DNA of 64,000 nucleotides from Halobacteriales archaeon QS_1_69_70 (GCA_003021005.1 PXRI01000017.1:63980-127979), one strand, 5' to 3'. Shown: positions 42,998-52,128, counted from the stretch's first letter. The notes: generated from the sequence alone by a model not told the origin. Numbers and translations: made by a program.

Positions 42998-43609
42998 ATG
43001 CTCCTCGAGAAGCCCGCTCGGGAACGCGGGTTCAAGAAAGAACGGCTCAACCGGGTCCTCCTGAATCACGTCGGTGGTGAACGAAGCCGCTACGAGATCG
43101 CGACGGAGGCGGACGTCTCGTCCTCGTGGGCGTACGAATACCTCGAGCAACTCGCAGAAGAGGGGATCGTCCAGGACGCGGTCGTCTTGGATCCACCGGC
43201 GCTCTACGAGCGCTGGCGGGAGACGCGGATCGAACCGAACGCAGTCCAGGTGTCGCTCCAGCAGCCACTCGATCGAATTCGGAACGCCGGGCCCGACTAC
43301 GCGGTCACGACCGACGAGGCCGAACAGGTCCACCAGGGGTTTCTCTTTCCGTCGACGACGGCGCTGTACGTCCGGGAGGCCGACATCGAGGAGTGGCTGG
43401 ACCTGGTCGCGGAAGAGGGATTCGTCGGCGGTGGGAACACCGAACTGCGGGCGACCGACGAACACGTCTTCTACAACGCACAAACGGTTGACGACGTTAC
43501 CACGGTCTCCGTCCCACAGCTGATCGTGGACTTGCTCGACGAGGACGGACCTGCTACGGAGGCGTCCACCCGGCTGATGAGCCGGTACCACGGGTTGAGC
43601 GATGAGTAG
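42998..43609 (+). CDS. Winged-helix antitoxin, AbiEi-like (type IV TA)
   Basis: The 203-residue protein has an N-terminal wHTH ([40 protein letters not shown]). The C-terminal domain ends [20 protein letters not shown], a segment found in AbiEi antitoxins and related nucleotidyltransferase partners. The downstream nucleotidyltransferase gene overlaps its stop (ATGAGTAG, 8 bases). AbiEi proteins repress their own promoter and counter the toxin without binding it directly. ATG 42998 follows a strong TATA box. Confidence 0.72.
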   Translation: MLLEKPARERGFKKERLNRVLLNHVGGERSRYEIATEADVSSSWAYEYLEQLAEEGIVQDAVVLDPPALYERWRETRIEPNAVQVSLQQPLDRIRNAGPDYAVTTDEAEQVHQGFLFPSTTALYVREADIEEWLDLVAEEGFVGGGNTELRATDEHVFYNAQTVDDVTTVSVPQLIVDLLDEDGPATEASTRLMSRYHGLSDE

Positions 43610-44428
43610 AGCGGACCGGGGCCAGTACGCAGAAGCGGTCACGGGCCTCTCCGAGGGCGAGTTACAGGACGTTCTGCGTGTCGCGGAGCCCCCGATCTGT
43701 CTCCTCGGCGGATGGGCAGTTCACCGCCAGGTCACCGAGGGATTCCGGGATACACACGGTCGAGACTACATCGGCTCCCGGGACATCGACCTCGGACTTC
43801 ATGTCGATGAAGACTGGACGGCCGACAACATCACCGACTCACCGGTCGGCGAAACATTGGAAAGGATCGGGGAGGAACTCGGATACAGTCGTGGCCGGTC
43901 GGCTTCTACCAGCAGTTCCACCGCGACACTGGTGAGCGTCTTGATGACTACCAGGCCCGCTACCTGGCGTCGCACAACGTCTTTCGGGTGGACATCGACC
44001 TCATCCCGGACACGACGAAGTTGGACGCATTCGAGTCGGCGTTCGGGTTCAGGCCGCCGGCGGAGCCACTGCTGGAGCCAGTGTTCGGCGGCCAGACCGG
44101 TGAACAGCTCGTGGAGCACATCGACTGGAGTGTATCGAAAGACACGCAGATTGCACCACCTGCCGGGCTCGCCGCGATGAAGGTCCGGGCGTTTCCCGAT
44201 CGGGACAAGAGCCACAAGCGCCTGAAAGACCTGGCCGACCTCCACTCGGTGCTGTGGTACGTGGCCGACTACGATGACGTCAGAGCGGCCACACTGGAGC
44301 ATCTGACCGACGAAGACCTGGATACCTTCGTAGCAGCAATCGATTCAGAGCTGTACGAACGCACGGCTCGTCTGATCGACGTCGATGGGACCGTGATCCG
44401 CCAGTCGATCGAGCGCCTCTTCCAGTAG
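43602..44428 (+). CDS. AbiEii-like nucleotidyltransferase toxin, frameshifted
   Basis: The N-terminal part has the nucleotidyltransferase signature [19 protein letters not shown] followed by [14 protein letters not shown] (GG...DxD). At about 43887-43891 the frame shifts by one base, and the rest reads [60 protein letters not shown] and [16 protein letters not shown], the usual AbiEii C-terminal features. The full span of 827 nt is one base short, so one deletion restores a 275-residue protein. Either an inactivated toxin or a sequence error. It overlaps the AbiEi-like gene. Confidence 0.75.
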
Positions 44429-44745
44429 TCGGGCGGCTCGAATCGTCAATCGGCGACGACCGTTTCTCGGACGTCCCGCCACCTGCTACGGACGGTCACC
44501 GCCGATACGTTGGTGGAGTATCCGAGCGCTCGCTGGGTTACGTCCCCCCGCTGGTCCGGGAGAAATCAGGTGACGGGTGAACAGCCGAATCAGCTAGTTG
44601 CTCACAACAGACTCATGGGAAGCTATCAACCGGGATCTCTTTCGACCGTATGTGGGGTATTGACACGGGCCGCTGTCCGTAGTTTCCTCGTCGCCCGCCT
44701 TGCGCCGGCCGGCCGACCCGGCGGCGATGCCGTCGGTCCGCCCGG
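44429..44745. other. Intergenic region at the right edge of the TA island
   Basis: I see no gene, tRNA or clear repeat in these 317 bp. A forward open frame crosses it and the following gene in antisense, but it has no start signal or family resemblance. Confidence 0.5.
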
Positions 44746-45228
44746 TCACGGCAGGTACCGGACGCTGACGACGCCCGGGTCGCTCCGCACTTCGACCCGC
44801 CCGACGCCCAGCCGGGCCGCCCGGACCAGCGTCGCCTCGTCCGCCAGCACGTCGTCGACGGCCTGCTCGGTGTCCGCCTCGGGGACGGTAAGGACGTGGA
44901 GTTCGCCGGTCCCGGCCCGCTCCCGTTGGGCCACCTCGCCGCCGGGCTGGTCGGCGGCCATCTCGCGGGCCTGGGCGGTCGGCGGCTCCGCGCTCTCGAT
45001 GACCGTCACCGACCGCCGGTCTTCGACCTCGAGGAGGGTGTAGGCGACCTCCATCGGCGGCGCCGGCGCGACCGTGCCCTCGATGACGTCACGCTCAGCG
45101 ACGCCAGGGTTCTCGGCGAGGGTGTGGACCTGGCCGCGGTCGACGTCCTTCAGGACGGCCGAGGCGTCGTCGGCGTGGGTCACGACGAACCGCCCCGTGC
45201 GGCGGCCGCCGTCCTCGTCAGTCGGCAC
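44746..45228 (-). CDS. DUF5812-family protein
   Basis: The 160-residue soluble protein has the pattern FVVTHADDASAVLKDVDRGQ, VHTLAENPGV, VIEGTVAPAPPMEVAYTLLE and RAGTGELHVLTVPEADTEQA, closing GVVSVRYLP. I recognise the haloarchaeal DUF5812 family, function unknown. No membrane segment. Same strand as the membrane protein gene upstream. Confidence 0.8.
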   Translation of the reverse strand: MPTDEDGGRRTGRFVVTHADDASAVLKDVDRGQVHTLAENPGVAERDVIEGTVAPAPPMEVAYTLLEVEDRRSVTVIESAEPPTAQAREMAADQPGGEVAQRERAGTGELHVLTVPEADTEQAVDDVLADEATLVRAARLGVGRVEVRSDPGVVSVRYLP

Positions 45229-45339
45229 GGGCGGAGCGAACGCGTCGGCGGCCTTCTGCGTTTCGTCACGTCGCGAGTCCGCCCGGGAGCAGTGAGCAGG
45301 CGGCCGGTCCCGGCCGGGCTCGTTCGGACACGACGCCCG

Positions 45340-45870
45340 TCAGCGACGCCAGCGGTGGACGAGGAGGATCGCGATGGCGCCGGCCAGCGGCACCGTCCAC
45401 GAGAGGGCCGCCGGGAGTGCGTACAGGGCCTCGACGACCGGCGCGGTCACCCCGCTCGGCTCCGGGCGGGTCGTAACCCGGCCGTCGATCTCGAAGGTGG
45501 CGGGCATCGACGCGATGGCGCCGAGGTACAGCGTCACGACGTAGGCGGCGCCGGCGACCGAGAGCCCGGTGTCGTACTGCGGGTCGCTGCCCTCGCGGCG
45601 GTGGCGACGGGCCACCAACAGGACGGGCGCCACGAGCGGTGCGACGACGAGGAAGCCGAACACGATGAATATCGAGCGGACGAACGTGACGGTGCCGCCG
45701 GCGAGGGCGGCCGTCGAGGCGACGGAGACGACGAGGGCGAACGTGAAAAACACTGCGAGGACGGACGCGAGGAGGCCGCCGAGGACCGCATAGGCGCGGA
45801 ACAGCCGGGAGTCGCTCCGGCGGACGGCGTAGGGGAACGCCCCGAGCAGGCCGCCGTACTCGTCGTCCAT
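45340..45870 (-). CDS. Haloarchaeal integral membrane protein, 176 residues
   Basis: After a short N-terminal segment (DDEYGGLLGAFPYAVRRSDS) there are five hydrophobic stretches at about 28-52, 60-85, 100-122, 143-158 and 160-172. I recognise no family motif. ATG 45870 is chosen because the longer frame overlaps the pgi promoter and start region antisense. Function unknown. Confidence 0.6.
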   Translation of the reverse strand: MDDEYGGLLGAFPYAVRRSDSRLFRAYAVLGGLLASVLAVFFTFALVVSVASTAALAGGTVTFVRSIFIVFGFLVVAPLVAPVLLVARRHRREGSDPQYDTGLSVAGAAYVVTLYLGAIASMPATFEIDGRVTTRPEPSGVTAPVVEALYALPAALSWTVPLAGAIAILLVHRWRR

Positions 45871-46045
45871 CGGCGGCGATACGGCGGTCCGGCGAATAAG
45901 CGACCCGGTCGGCGTGGGTCCGTTCACGGCGGCAGCCCGGACTGCCCTGGCAGGTCGAGGTCGCGCCGGCCGAACCGCCGTGGGGGCCCGGGGTCGTAGC
46001 GGCCGGACCGCCAAGGCCTTACTCCAGGCGCACGCGCGGGAAGCC

Positions 46046-47332
46046 ATGCAGGTCGACATCGGGAACGCGCTGGCGGTCGAGGCGACGCCGGGCGTGGCGG
46101 AGGCGTCGCTGGACCGGCTGGACGACCGGGTCGCGGCCGCCCACGACCGCATTACCGCGGCCGTGGGAGACCGCGAGTTCGGCTACGCCGGCCTCGCGCT
46201 GCCGGCCGACACCGACCCCGACGCCATCCACGCCGCCGTCGAGGGGTTCGACCCCGAGGCCGTGCTGACGGTCGGCATCGGGGGCTCCGCGCTCGGGGCC
46301 GAGACGGTGACGGCGGCGCTCGGCCTCGACGGCCACCACACGCTGGACAACGTCGACCCGGCGGCGGCGACGCGGCTGCTCGATGGGCTCCCACTGTCGG
46401 AGACGCTCGTCAACGTCGTCTCCCGCTCGGGGACCACCGTCGAGACGCTGGCGAACCTCCGCGTCGTCCGGACGGCGCTCGCCGACGCCGGCCTCGACTG
46501 GACCGAGCGGACGGTCGTCACCACCGGCGAGTCGGGACCGCTCGCCGACCTCGCCGCTACCCACGACCTGCCGACCTGCCGGGTACCTGCCGGCGTCCCG
46601 GGCCGGTTCGCCGCGCTGTCGCCGGTGGGGCTGTTGCCGGCGGCGGCGCTGGGCGGCGACGTCGAGGCCGTCCTGGCCGGCGGGGCCGACGGCCGACGCG
46701 CACTGTCGCCGTCGCTGTTCGACTGCCCCGCCTACGCCTACGGCGCGGTCGCGTACGCCCTGGAGTGCCGCGGCGCGACCACGAACTGCGTGGTCCCGTA
46801 CGCGGAGGCCATGGAGCCGTTCGCCGAGTGGTTCGCCCAGCTGTGGGCCGAGAGCCTCGGCAAGGACGGCCTCGGCCAGACCCCGGCGCGGGCACTCGGT
46901 GCGACCGACCAGCACTCCCAGCTCCAGCTGTACCGCGCCGGCCGCCGGGACAAGCTCGTCACCCTGCTCCGGCCAATGAGCCGCGAGGACCGACCGATCC
47001 CGGCCGGCGATGCCGACGCGCTGTCGTATCTCGACGGCGAGTCGCTCGGGTCGCTCCTCGCCGCCGAGTTCGAGGCCACTGAGGCCGCCCTCGCCGCGTC
47101 CGGCGTGCCGAACGTCCGGGTGGAACTCGACCGCCTCGACGCCGAGGGCGTCGGCCGGCTCCTGTACGACATGGAGGCCGCCTGCGTGCTCGCCGGCGAA
47201 CTCCACGGCGTCGAGACGTTCACCCAGCCGGCCGTCGAGTGGGGCAAGCGGGCCGCCCGTGGACTGCTCGGCGACGGCGAGTTCGAGGAGGCCGCGGCCG
47301 TCGACGAGAAGACGACGCTCCGGGTCGAATAA
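46046..47332 (+). CDS. pgi: Glucose-6-phosphate isomerase
   Basis: The 428-residue enzyme interconverts glucose 6-phosphate and fructose 6-phosphate. It has the SIS-domain phosphate-binding motifs LTVGIGGSALGAETV and VVSRSGTTVETLANL, the catalytic-Glu segment AESLGKDGLGQTPARALGAT and DQHSQLQLY, and the C-terminal Lys/Gln region FTQPAVEWGKRAARGLL. Length fits archaeal members of the PGI superfamily. ATG 46046 begins MQVDIGNALAVEA. Confidence 0.95.
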   Translation: MQVDIGNALAVEATPGVAEASLDRLDDRVAAAHDRITAAVGDREFGYAGLALPADTDPDAIHAAVEGFDPEAVLTVGIGGSALGAETVTAALGLDGHHTLDNVDPAAATRLLDGLPLSETLVNVVSRSGTTVETLANLRVVRTALADAGLDWTERTVVTTGESGPLADLAATHDLPTCRVPAGVPGRFAALSPVGLLPAAALGGDVEAVLAGGADGRRALSPSLFDCPAYAYGAVAYALECRGATTNCVVPYAEAMEPFAEWFAQLWAESLGKDGLGQTPARALGATDQHSQLQLYRAGRRDKLVTLLRPMSREDRPIPAGDADALSYLDGESLGSLLAAEFEATEAALAASGVPNVRVELDRLDAEGVGRLLYDMEAACVLAGELHGVETFTQPAVEWGKRAARGLLGDGEFEEAAAVDEKTTLRVE

Positions 47333-47368
47333 CTCCACGTCGCGACGATGGATTGGGCGGTCAGGTGA

Positions 47369-47698
47369 TCAGTCGCGGTCCTCGGCGACGGACCCAGCGA
47401 GTGATCCAGGCGCGTGCACGTAGACGGCGTACAGCACGATGCCGGCGATGAAGACGTCCAGCGAGTGGGAGACCAGGTGGTGGATCGGCATCGGGACCAC
47501 TCCCAGGACGGTCCCCGTCCCGACGACGGACCGTACAAACAGCCCGGCGATGGCCAGGGACACGAGGAGATACTGGGCGGTCCGGCGCCGACGGTAGGCG
47601 ACGAGGCTGACGACGAATAGGACGCCGGTCCCGACGACGGCCGCGAGGATGAGACCGAGCAGCGTCACCGAGCCCTCGACCGCCGCCGGATGGAGCAT
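47369..47698 (-). CDS. DUF7471-like small membrane protein
   Basis: The 109-residue protein has three to four helices (VTLLGLILAAVVGTGVLFVV, QYLLVSLAIAGLFVRSVVG, DVFIAGIVLYAVYVHA) and the central HHLVSHSLDV motif. I recall such proteins as DUF7471. They are typically encoded beside a two-wHTH regulator, as here: the regulator gene at 48071 is divergent, with a family A element inserted between them. The likely start is ATG 47698; a GTG at 47713 is possible. Confidence 0.65.
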   Translation of the reverse strand: MLHPAAVEGSVTLLGLILAAVVGTGVLFVVSLVAYRRRRTAQYLLVSLAIAGLFVRSVVGTGTVLGVVPMPIHHLVSHSLDVFIAGIVLYAVYVHAPGSLAGSVAEDRD

Positions 47699-47772
47699 AC
47701 CGGGACTGGTCACGGGTCCCCTGGGAGCCGTACTGGCCGCAGAGAGTTAAACGATTCCTCGGGGCCCGGACC

Positions 47773-48018
47773 GGGCACTGTTCAGATTAGAATGCCGTTC
47801 GTCAGACACATCGACTCACCGGGCAAAGGGCCTCAGTCCGCCCCTCGGAGAACCATATCGGGCGGGACTCCGCAAGGGGCCGGCTTCTCGGGGAAGGACG
47901 GCGATGCAAGCACTGGAGCGAACGACGTGAGCGAAGCGCGCAGCGAGCCGCCCGACCCGAGAAGCCGGGGGCTTGCGTCCACCGGAGGATTACTCCACGT
48001 GTTAACTGAACACTGCCC
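47773..48018 (+). mobile_element. Family A MITE-like element, copy 2
   Basis: The element is 246 bp, from GGGCACTGTTCAGATTAG (47773) to TAACTGAACACTGCCC (ending 48018). It is flanked by the perfect 6-bp repeat CGGACC (47767-47772 and 48019-48024). The core has GGCCGGCTTCTCGGGG near 47880 and CCCGAGAAGCCGGGGGC near 47957, forming a stem around the GATGCAAGC/GCTTGCGTC arms. A frame starting ATGCCGTTCGTCAGACAC is open, but its protein is not supported. It separates the DUF7471-like gene and the wHTH regulator. Confidence 0.87.
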
Positions 48019-48070
48019 CGGACCGGACGGTGAACGTTTAGGGCGTGGGCCCCGTGGCTACCACACGGCC

Positions 48071-48574
48071 ATGGGCGACACGCGGACGCGGATCCGGCGC
48101 CACGTCGAGGGATGTCCGGGCGTCCACCACAGCCGCCTGGGGCGGGACCTGGACCTGTCGAGCGGCCAACTCCAGTACCACCTCCGGTGGCTGCGGGACG
48201 AGGGGACGGTGGTCCGCGAGGCGGTCGGCGGCAAGACCCACTACTACCCGCCCGGGATCGACCCGTGGGAACGACGGGCCCTCGCGTTCCTCCGTCGCGA
48301 GACCCCGCGGGGCATCATCGTCCGTCTCTACGCGGACGGACCGACCCGACCGGGAGACCTGGCGGCGGACCTGGACCTGGCGCGGTCGACCGTCGCGTGG
48401 CACGTCTCCAACCTCGCCGACCACGACGTCGTGGCGAAGTCCGACGACTCCCCGATGACCGTCTCCCTGAGACGTCCCGAACGGACGACGGCACTGCTCG
48501 AGGCCGTCGAGCCCTCGCTCCCGGACCGACTGGTGGACCGGTTCCTGCGGACGGTCGATACGTTCCTGGAGTAA
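48071..48574 (+). CDS. Two-winged-helix transcriptional regulator
   Basis: The 167-residue protein contains two consecutive wHTH units: residues about 3-65 (VHHSRLGRDLDLSSGQLQYH, LRWLRDEGTVVREAVGGKTH) and 78-145 (RPGDLAADLDLARSTVAWHV, SNLADHDVVAKSD). This architecture is typical of haloarchaeal ArsR/HTH_20-like regulators paired with DUF7471-type membrane proteins. The copper-related genes follow on the same strand and are possible targets. ATG 48071 comes 52 bp after the family A element, with GTTTAGGG as a likely TATA region in that gap. Confidence 0.8.
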   Translation: MGDTRTRIRRHVEGCPGVHHSRLGRDLDLSSGQLQYHLRWLRDEGTVVREAVGGKTHYYPPGIDPWERRALAFLRRETPRGIIVRLYADGPTRPGDLAADLDLARSTVAWHVSNLADHDVVAKSDDSPMTVSLRRPERTTALLEAVEPSLPDRLVDRFLRTVDTFLE

Positions 48575-48585
48575 CGGGCTCACAA

Positions 48586-48760
48586 CCGGGGCGGCCGCAC
48601 GGACCGTGAGATCTGCGGCGGTTGCGGTCGAAGTCGTCGTCGAAGTCGTCGTCGCACCCGTCACACCCGGGGCGGCCGCACGGACCGTGAGATCTGCGGC
48701 GGTTGCGGTCGAAGTCGTCGTCGCATCGGTCACAGCCAGGGGTGGCCGCACGGATCGGGA
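48586..48760. repeat. 81-bp tandem repeat between the regulator and the lipoprotein gene
   Basis: CCGGGGCGGCCGCACGGACC followed by GTGAGATCTGCGGCGGTTGC begins at 48586 and again at 48667 (period 81 bp). A third degenerate start (CCAGGGGTGGCCGCACGGA) lies at 48736. Copies differ mainly by one extra GAAGTCGTCGTC. The intergenic space of 279 bp otherwise holds no gene on the forward strand; the reverse frame across the repeats is rich in paired cysteines. Confidence 0.8.
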
Positions 48761-48853
48761 GTTGTCGGGCCGCCACGCGTGCCAGGGCGTCTCTAGGGCA
48801 TTCGTCGAACACGCCAGAACCACTTTCGTTGGTGTCTTCGACCGTCCGTCCGC

Positions 48854-50089
48854 ATGAAACGCGACGCCAGCCGCCGCCGGTTTCTCGCCACGTTCGGGCC
48901 CGGGACGGTGTCCCTGATTGCGGGGTGTACCGGCGACGGGAACCCGGACGACGACGGGACGACTGCCGGGGACGGGACCCCGACGACGACCGCCGACGAG
49001 GACGATGCCCCCGGCAGCGACGGGTTGCTCTTCGCGTTCGCGCCGGACCGGGCCGTCGCCATCAACCCCGAGGCCGGCGACGTGGAGGAGGACCTGACCG
49101 ACGAACTCGATCCGGCCCTCGCCGACGCCGACTGGGGCGACGCCCGGCTGGCCGGGAACGGTCGGATGTTCCTCGTGGAGGCGTCCGAGAACCGCCTCGG
49201 CGCCGTCGACCTCGAGCGGCGGGAACTCCTCGCGTGGATCGACATCGGCCAGGGGGCCACCCACGCCTTCCATCCCGTCGAGGGCGAGATCTGGGCCCAC
49301 GCCGACGACGAGGGCCGCTTCTACGTCGTCGACACCGAGGCGCTGGAGGTGATCCAGGTCGTCCAGTCGGGGCTGGAGGATGCCGGGCACGGCAAACTCC
49401 TCACCCACGAGGACCTCCGTCCGAAGGCCTTCGCGACCAACACGAACGACTCGTTCGGCCACGTCATCGACATGGAGCGCTACGAGCGGGTCGATTCGCT
49501 CGACGTCGGCGAGGAGGGCGGCACTCATTACGCGATGTACGCCCCGGAAAGCGGGCTGGTGTACTTCGAACGCTCCGGGGGCGATGACATGCCGTACTTC
49601 GACGCCGAGACCCACGAGGCGGTCGGTCGCCTGGACGAAAACGGCGGCCTCTCCATCACCCCCGACCGCGAGAAGCTCGGCATCTGGACCGAAGACGCCG
49701 TCCACTTCGTGGACGCGACCGGCCGAGACGGCGAGGTACTGGGGTCGGTCGACCTGGAGGGCCGCGGCCCGGACGACCTGAGCTACTTCGAGGAGGGCGG
49801 GACGCTGTATGCCTACACCGCAAACACCACCTCCGAGGAGGTGTCGGTCGTCGATGTCGACGACTACACGGTCGAGACCCACGTGCCGGCCGGCGCCATC
49901 TCACAGGAGGGCCGGTTCCTCCACCGGTCGGGCGCGCTGGGTGGCGGCTACTACTTCACCACGTCGGGTGCGGACGGGACCGTCCCCGTCATCGACGCGG
50001 CCGGCCGCGAACTGCTCCACGAGGTAGCCGTCGCGGAGGGCGTCGACACCCTCCGGTACGTCGGCGACGCCACGGGCGCCTGGTACTGA
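48854..50089 (+). CDS. Tat lipoprotein with beta-propeller (YncE/cytochrome D1-like)
   Basis: The 411-residue protein starts with a Tat lipoprotein signal: SRRRFLATFGPGTVSLIAGC (lipobox Cys at 25) and a Thr/Asp/Gly spacer to about residue 55. The rest consists of repeated strand pairs of the form 'VxVVDxDTxEVxxxI': AVAINPEAGDVEEDL, LGAVDLERRELLAWIDIG, FYVVDTEALEVIQVVQSG, HVIDMERYERVDSLDVGEEG, VSVVDVDDYTVETHVPAG. This is a seven-bladed propeller of the YncE/NHL-like kind, used for binding or sensing outside the cell. It is encoded 8 bp before a CopC-CopD fusion, so a role in copper handling is inferred. Confidence 0.82.
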   Translation: MKRDASRRRFLATFGPGTVSLIAGCTGDGNPDDDGTTAGDGTPTTTADEDDAPGSDGLLFAFAPDRAVAINPEAGDVEEDLTDELDPALADADWGDARLAGNGRMFLVEASENRLGAVDLERRELLAWIDIGQGATHAFHPVEGEIWAHADDEGRFYVVDTEALEVIQVVQSGLEDAGHGKLLTHEDLRPKAFATNTNDSFGHVIDMERYERVDSLDVGEEGGTHYAMYAPESGLVYFERSGGDDMPYFDAETHEAVGRLDENGGLSITPDREKLGIWTEDAVHFVDATGRDGEVLGSVDLEGRGPDDLSYFEEGGTLYAYTANTTSEEVSVVDVDDYTVETHVPAGAISQEGRFLHRSGALGGGYYFTTSGADGTVPVIDAAGRELLHEVAVAEGVDTLRYVGDATGAWY

Positions 50090-50097
50090 CCCGAACC

Positions 50098-52128
50098 GTG
50101 GTCGACCCCACCGACCGCTCCCGTCGCCTGCTCGCCATCGCCGCCGCCGTCGCGCTGATCGGGGTGGCGACGCTCGCACCGGTCGTCAGCGCCCACGCCG
50201 TCCTCAGCGAAACGGACCCACAGCAGGGCGGCCACGTCGAGGACGTCCCGGAGACGATCACGCTCACCTACACGGGTGACGGCGTCGACGAGATACTCGA
50301 CGTGACGGTGACCGGCCCGGACGGTCAGGAGGTGACCGGGAACGTCTCCAAGGACGGCGCGGTCGCAACGGAGGTGTTCGTCGACGTCACGGACGCGGGC
50401 GAGGGCGTGTACGTCGTCGAATGGGAGATCCAGTCGACCGACACGCACGTGGTCCGGGGGTCGTGGTTCTTTACTGTCGGCGAGGCGGCGCTGGACCCGG
50501 CGACGCTGCTCGCGTCCTACGAGGCCGACGACCGCGGTGGCGGCACCGTCGATACCGACCCCGAATACGGCCAGGTGCTGCCGACGGGACTGCTGTACCT
50601 CGCCGTGGTCGCCCTGCTCGGGATGCCGGTCGCCCTCGTGGCGGCGCTCCGGCCGGTCGCCGACCGCTCGGACATGCCGCGGCGCGTCGTCGACGCGACC
50701 GTCCGTCGACTCCTCACCGGCGCGGCCGTCGTCGCGGCAGGCGCGACCGGCGTCCTCCTCCTGGCGTCCGTCCGTGCCGCTGGCGGAACCGGGGCAGCCG
50801 AGGCTGCACTCGGGAGCCGTACCGGACGCGTCCTCCTCGGACAGGTCGTCGTTGCGGCCGGCGCCGCGTTCGTCCTGTCGGCCCGCACCCTGCGGGACCC
50901 CGCCGACGGGGAGTCGAAGGCGGCGGGCGGCCGGGCGTGGCTCGCTGCGGCGGCCCTCGCCGGGTTGCTGCTCGCCGCCGGACAGGGCGCGACGAGCCAC
51001 GCCGCCAGTCAGGTCGGCCTCCCCGTCGGCACGGCCGTCACGCTCGGCCACCTCATCGGGGTCGCCGTCTGGGCGGGCGGGCTCTTCGCCGTCGCCGTCG
51101 CGCTCCCGGCGGCGCTCCGCCGGACGGCTCCCGGCGACCGCCGAGTCGCCGCGACGGGGGTCGTCCGCCGGTTTTCCGCGCTCGCGGTGGCCGGGGTGAC
51201 GCTCCTCGTCGCGACGGGACTCGGCCTGACGGCGTGGCTCGTGCCGTCGCCGGCGGCCTTCCTCCGGACGCTCCACGGGAGCGTCCTCGGGGTGAAACTG
51301 TCGCTCGTGGTCGTCGCACTCGGCCTCGGCGCGCGGTCCCGGTACGTCCTCCTCGAGCGGCTCGACCCCACGACGGCGGACCCGAGACGGCTACTCGCAC
51401 GCCTACCGGGCGGTGACCGACTCCCGTTCGTCGGCCCTCGCCGCCGACCCGATGACGGACCTGGCGAGCGGTCGGGTTCGGACCCCGGTCCCGTCCGGGC
51501 GGTCGTCGGAACCGTCAGGCTCGAGGCCGCCGTCGTGGTCTGTGTCCTCCTGGTCTCGGGGCTGCTGACCGCGACCGTGCCGGGCGTCGTCGCCAGCGTG
51601 GACGACGGCCCCGGCGCGGGCAACGAGACGGTGCCGGTCTCCGCCGAGGGCGTCGAGGCCGAACTCGAAATCGTCCCCGCCCGACGCACCGACCGCGGGC
51701 TGGCGGTGACAGACGGGGCCCCGATCGTCGCCAGACTCGAGCTGCGGAGCGACGACGGCGATCCGATCGAACTCGAGTCCACCGAGCGGGTGCTCGCCGA
51801 CCACGCCGAATCCGGCACCACGCTCGATCCCGAACTCGAGCCGATGGACGCCCCCGGCACCTACGCCGCCGTTCTCCTCTTCCCCGAGACGGGGGCGTGG
51901 GACGTGCGGTTGAATGTCTGGACGGGCGAGGCGTTCCTCGACGACTCCGTCGTCGTCCACAACGAGCCCGCCGGCGCCCCGGACGGGGACGGGACGGTGC
52001 AGGGCGACTCCCGGGACGGGACGTCGCCGTTCGGGATCCTCCTGCAGTCGGCGGCAGTCGGCGTCGGCCTGGTCGGCCTCGTCGCGACGGGCCGCGAGGG
52101 GCTCCGGATCGCGCGGCGCGGCGAGTGA
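50098..52128 (+). CDS. CopC-CopD fusion protein (copper resistance/import)
   Basis: The protein has 676 residues. After a signal sequence comes a CopC domain, from about residue 32 (SAHAVLSETDPQQGGHVEDV; the His after the cleavage site is a copper ligand in CopC) to 130 (DTHVVRGSWFFTVGE, with the second His region). CopD follows with eight membrane helices from about 165 to 420 and 455-480, including SHAASQVGLPVGTAVTLGHL and GVAVWAGGLFAVAVALPAAL. A C-terminal beta domain (about 490-650; GTYAAVLLFPETGAWDVRLN) resembles an extra YtkA-like or CopC-like fold, and one final helix ends the protein. Such fusions move copper across the membrane or control it. Start is GTG 50098. Confidence 0.9.
   Translation: MVDPTDRSRRLLAIAAAVALIGVATLAPVVSAHAVLSETDPQQGGHVEDVPETITLTYTGDGVDEILDVTVTGPDGQEVTGNVSKDGAVATEVFVDVTDAGEGVYVVEWEIQSTDTHVVRGSWFFTVGEAALDPATLLASYEADDRGGGTVDTDPEYGQVLPTGLLYLAVVALLGMPVALVAALRPVADRSDMPRRVVDATVRRLLTGAAVVAAGATGVLLLASVRAAGGTGAAEAALGSRTGRVLLGQVVVAAGAAFVLSARTLRDPADGESKAAGGRAWLAAAALAGLLLAAGQGATSHAASQVGLPVGTAVTLGHLIGVAVWAGGLFAVAVALPAALRRTAPGDRRVAATGVVRRFSALAVAGVTLLVATGLGLTAWLVPSPAAFLRTLHGSVLGVKLSLVVVALGLGARSRYVLLERLDPTTADPRRLLARLPGGDRLPFVGPRRRPDDGPGERSGSDPGPVRAVVGTVRLEAAVVVCVLLVSGLLTATVPGVVASVDDGPGAGNETVPVSAEGVEAELEIVPARRTDRGLAVTDGAPIVARLELRSDDGDPIELESTERVLADHAESGTTLDPELEPMDAPGTYAAVLLFPETGAWDVRLNVWTGEAFLDDSVVVHNEPAGAPDGDGTVQGDSRDGTSPFGILLQSAAVGVGLVGLVATGREGLRIARRGE

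Noticed and set aside
44510-45043. 177-codon forward frame
   Set aside because: Mostly antisense to the DUF5812 gene; the non-overlapping part has no protein character.
47690-48070. Open frame starting MPFVRH.DSPG inside the family A elements (also at 54053 and antisense near 23110)
   Set aside because: The frame follows the repeat; differences between copies do not preserve the protein, and the ends lie in unrelated flanks.
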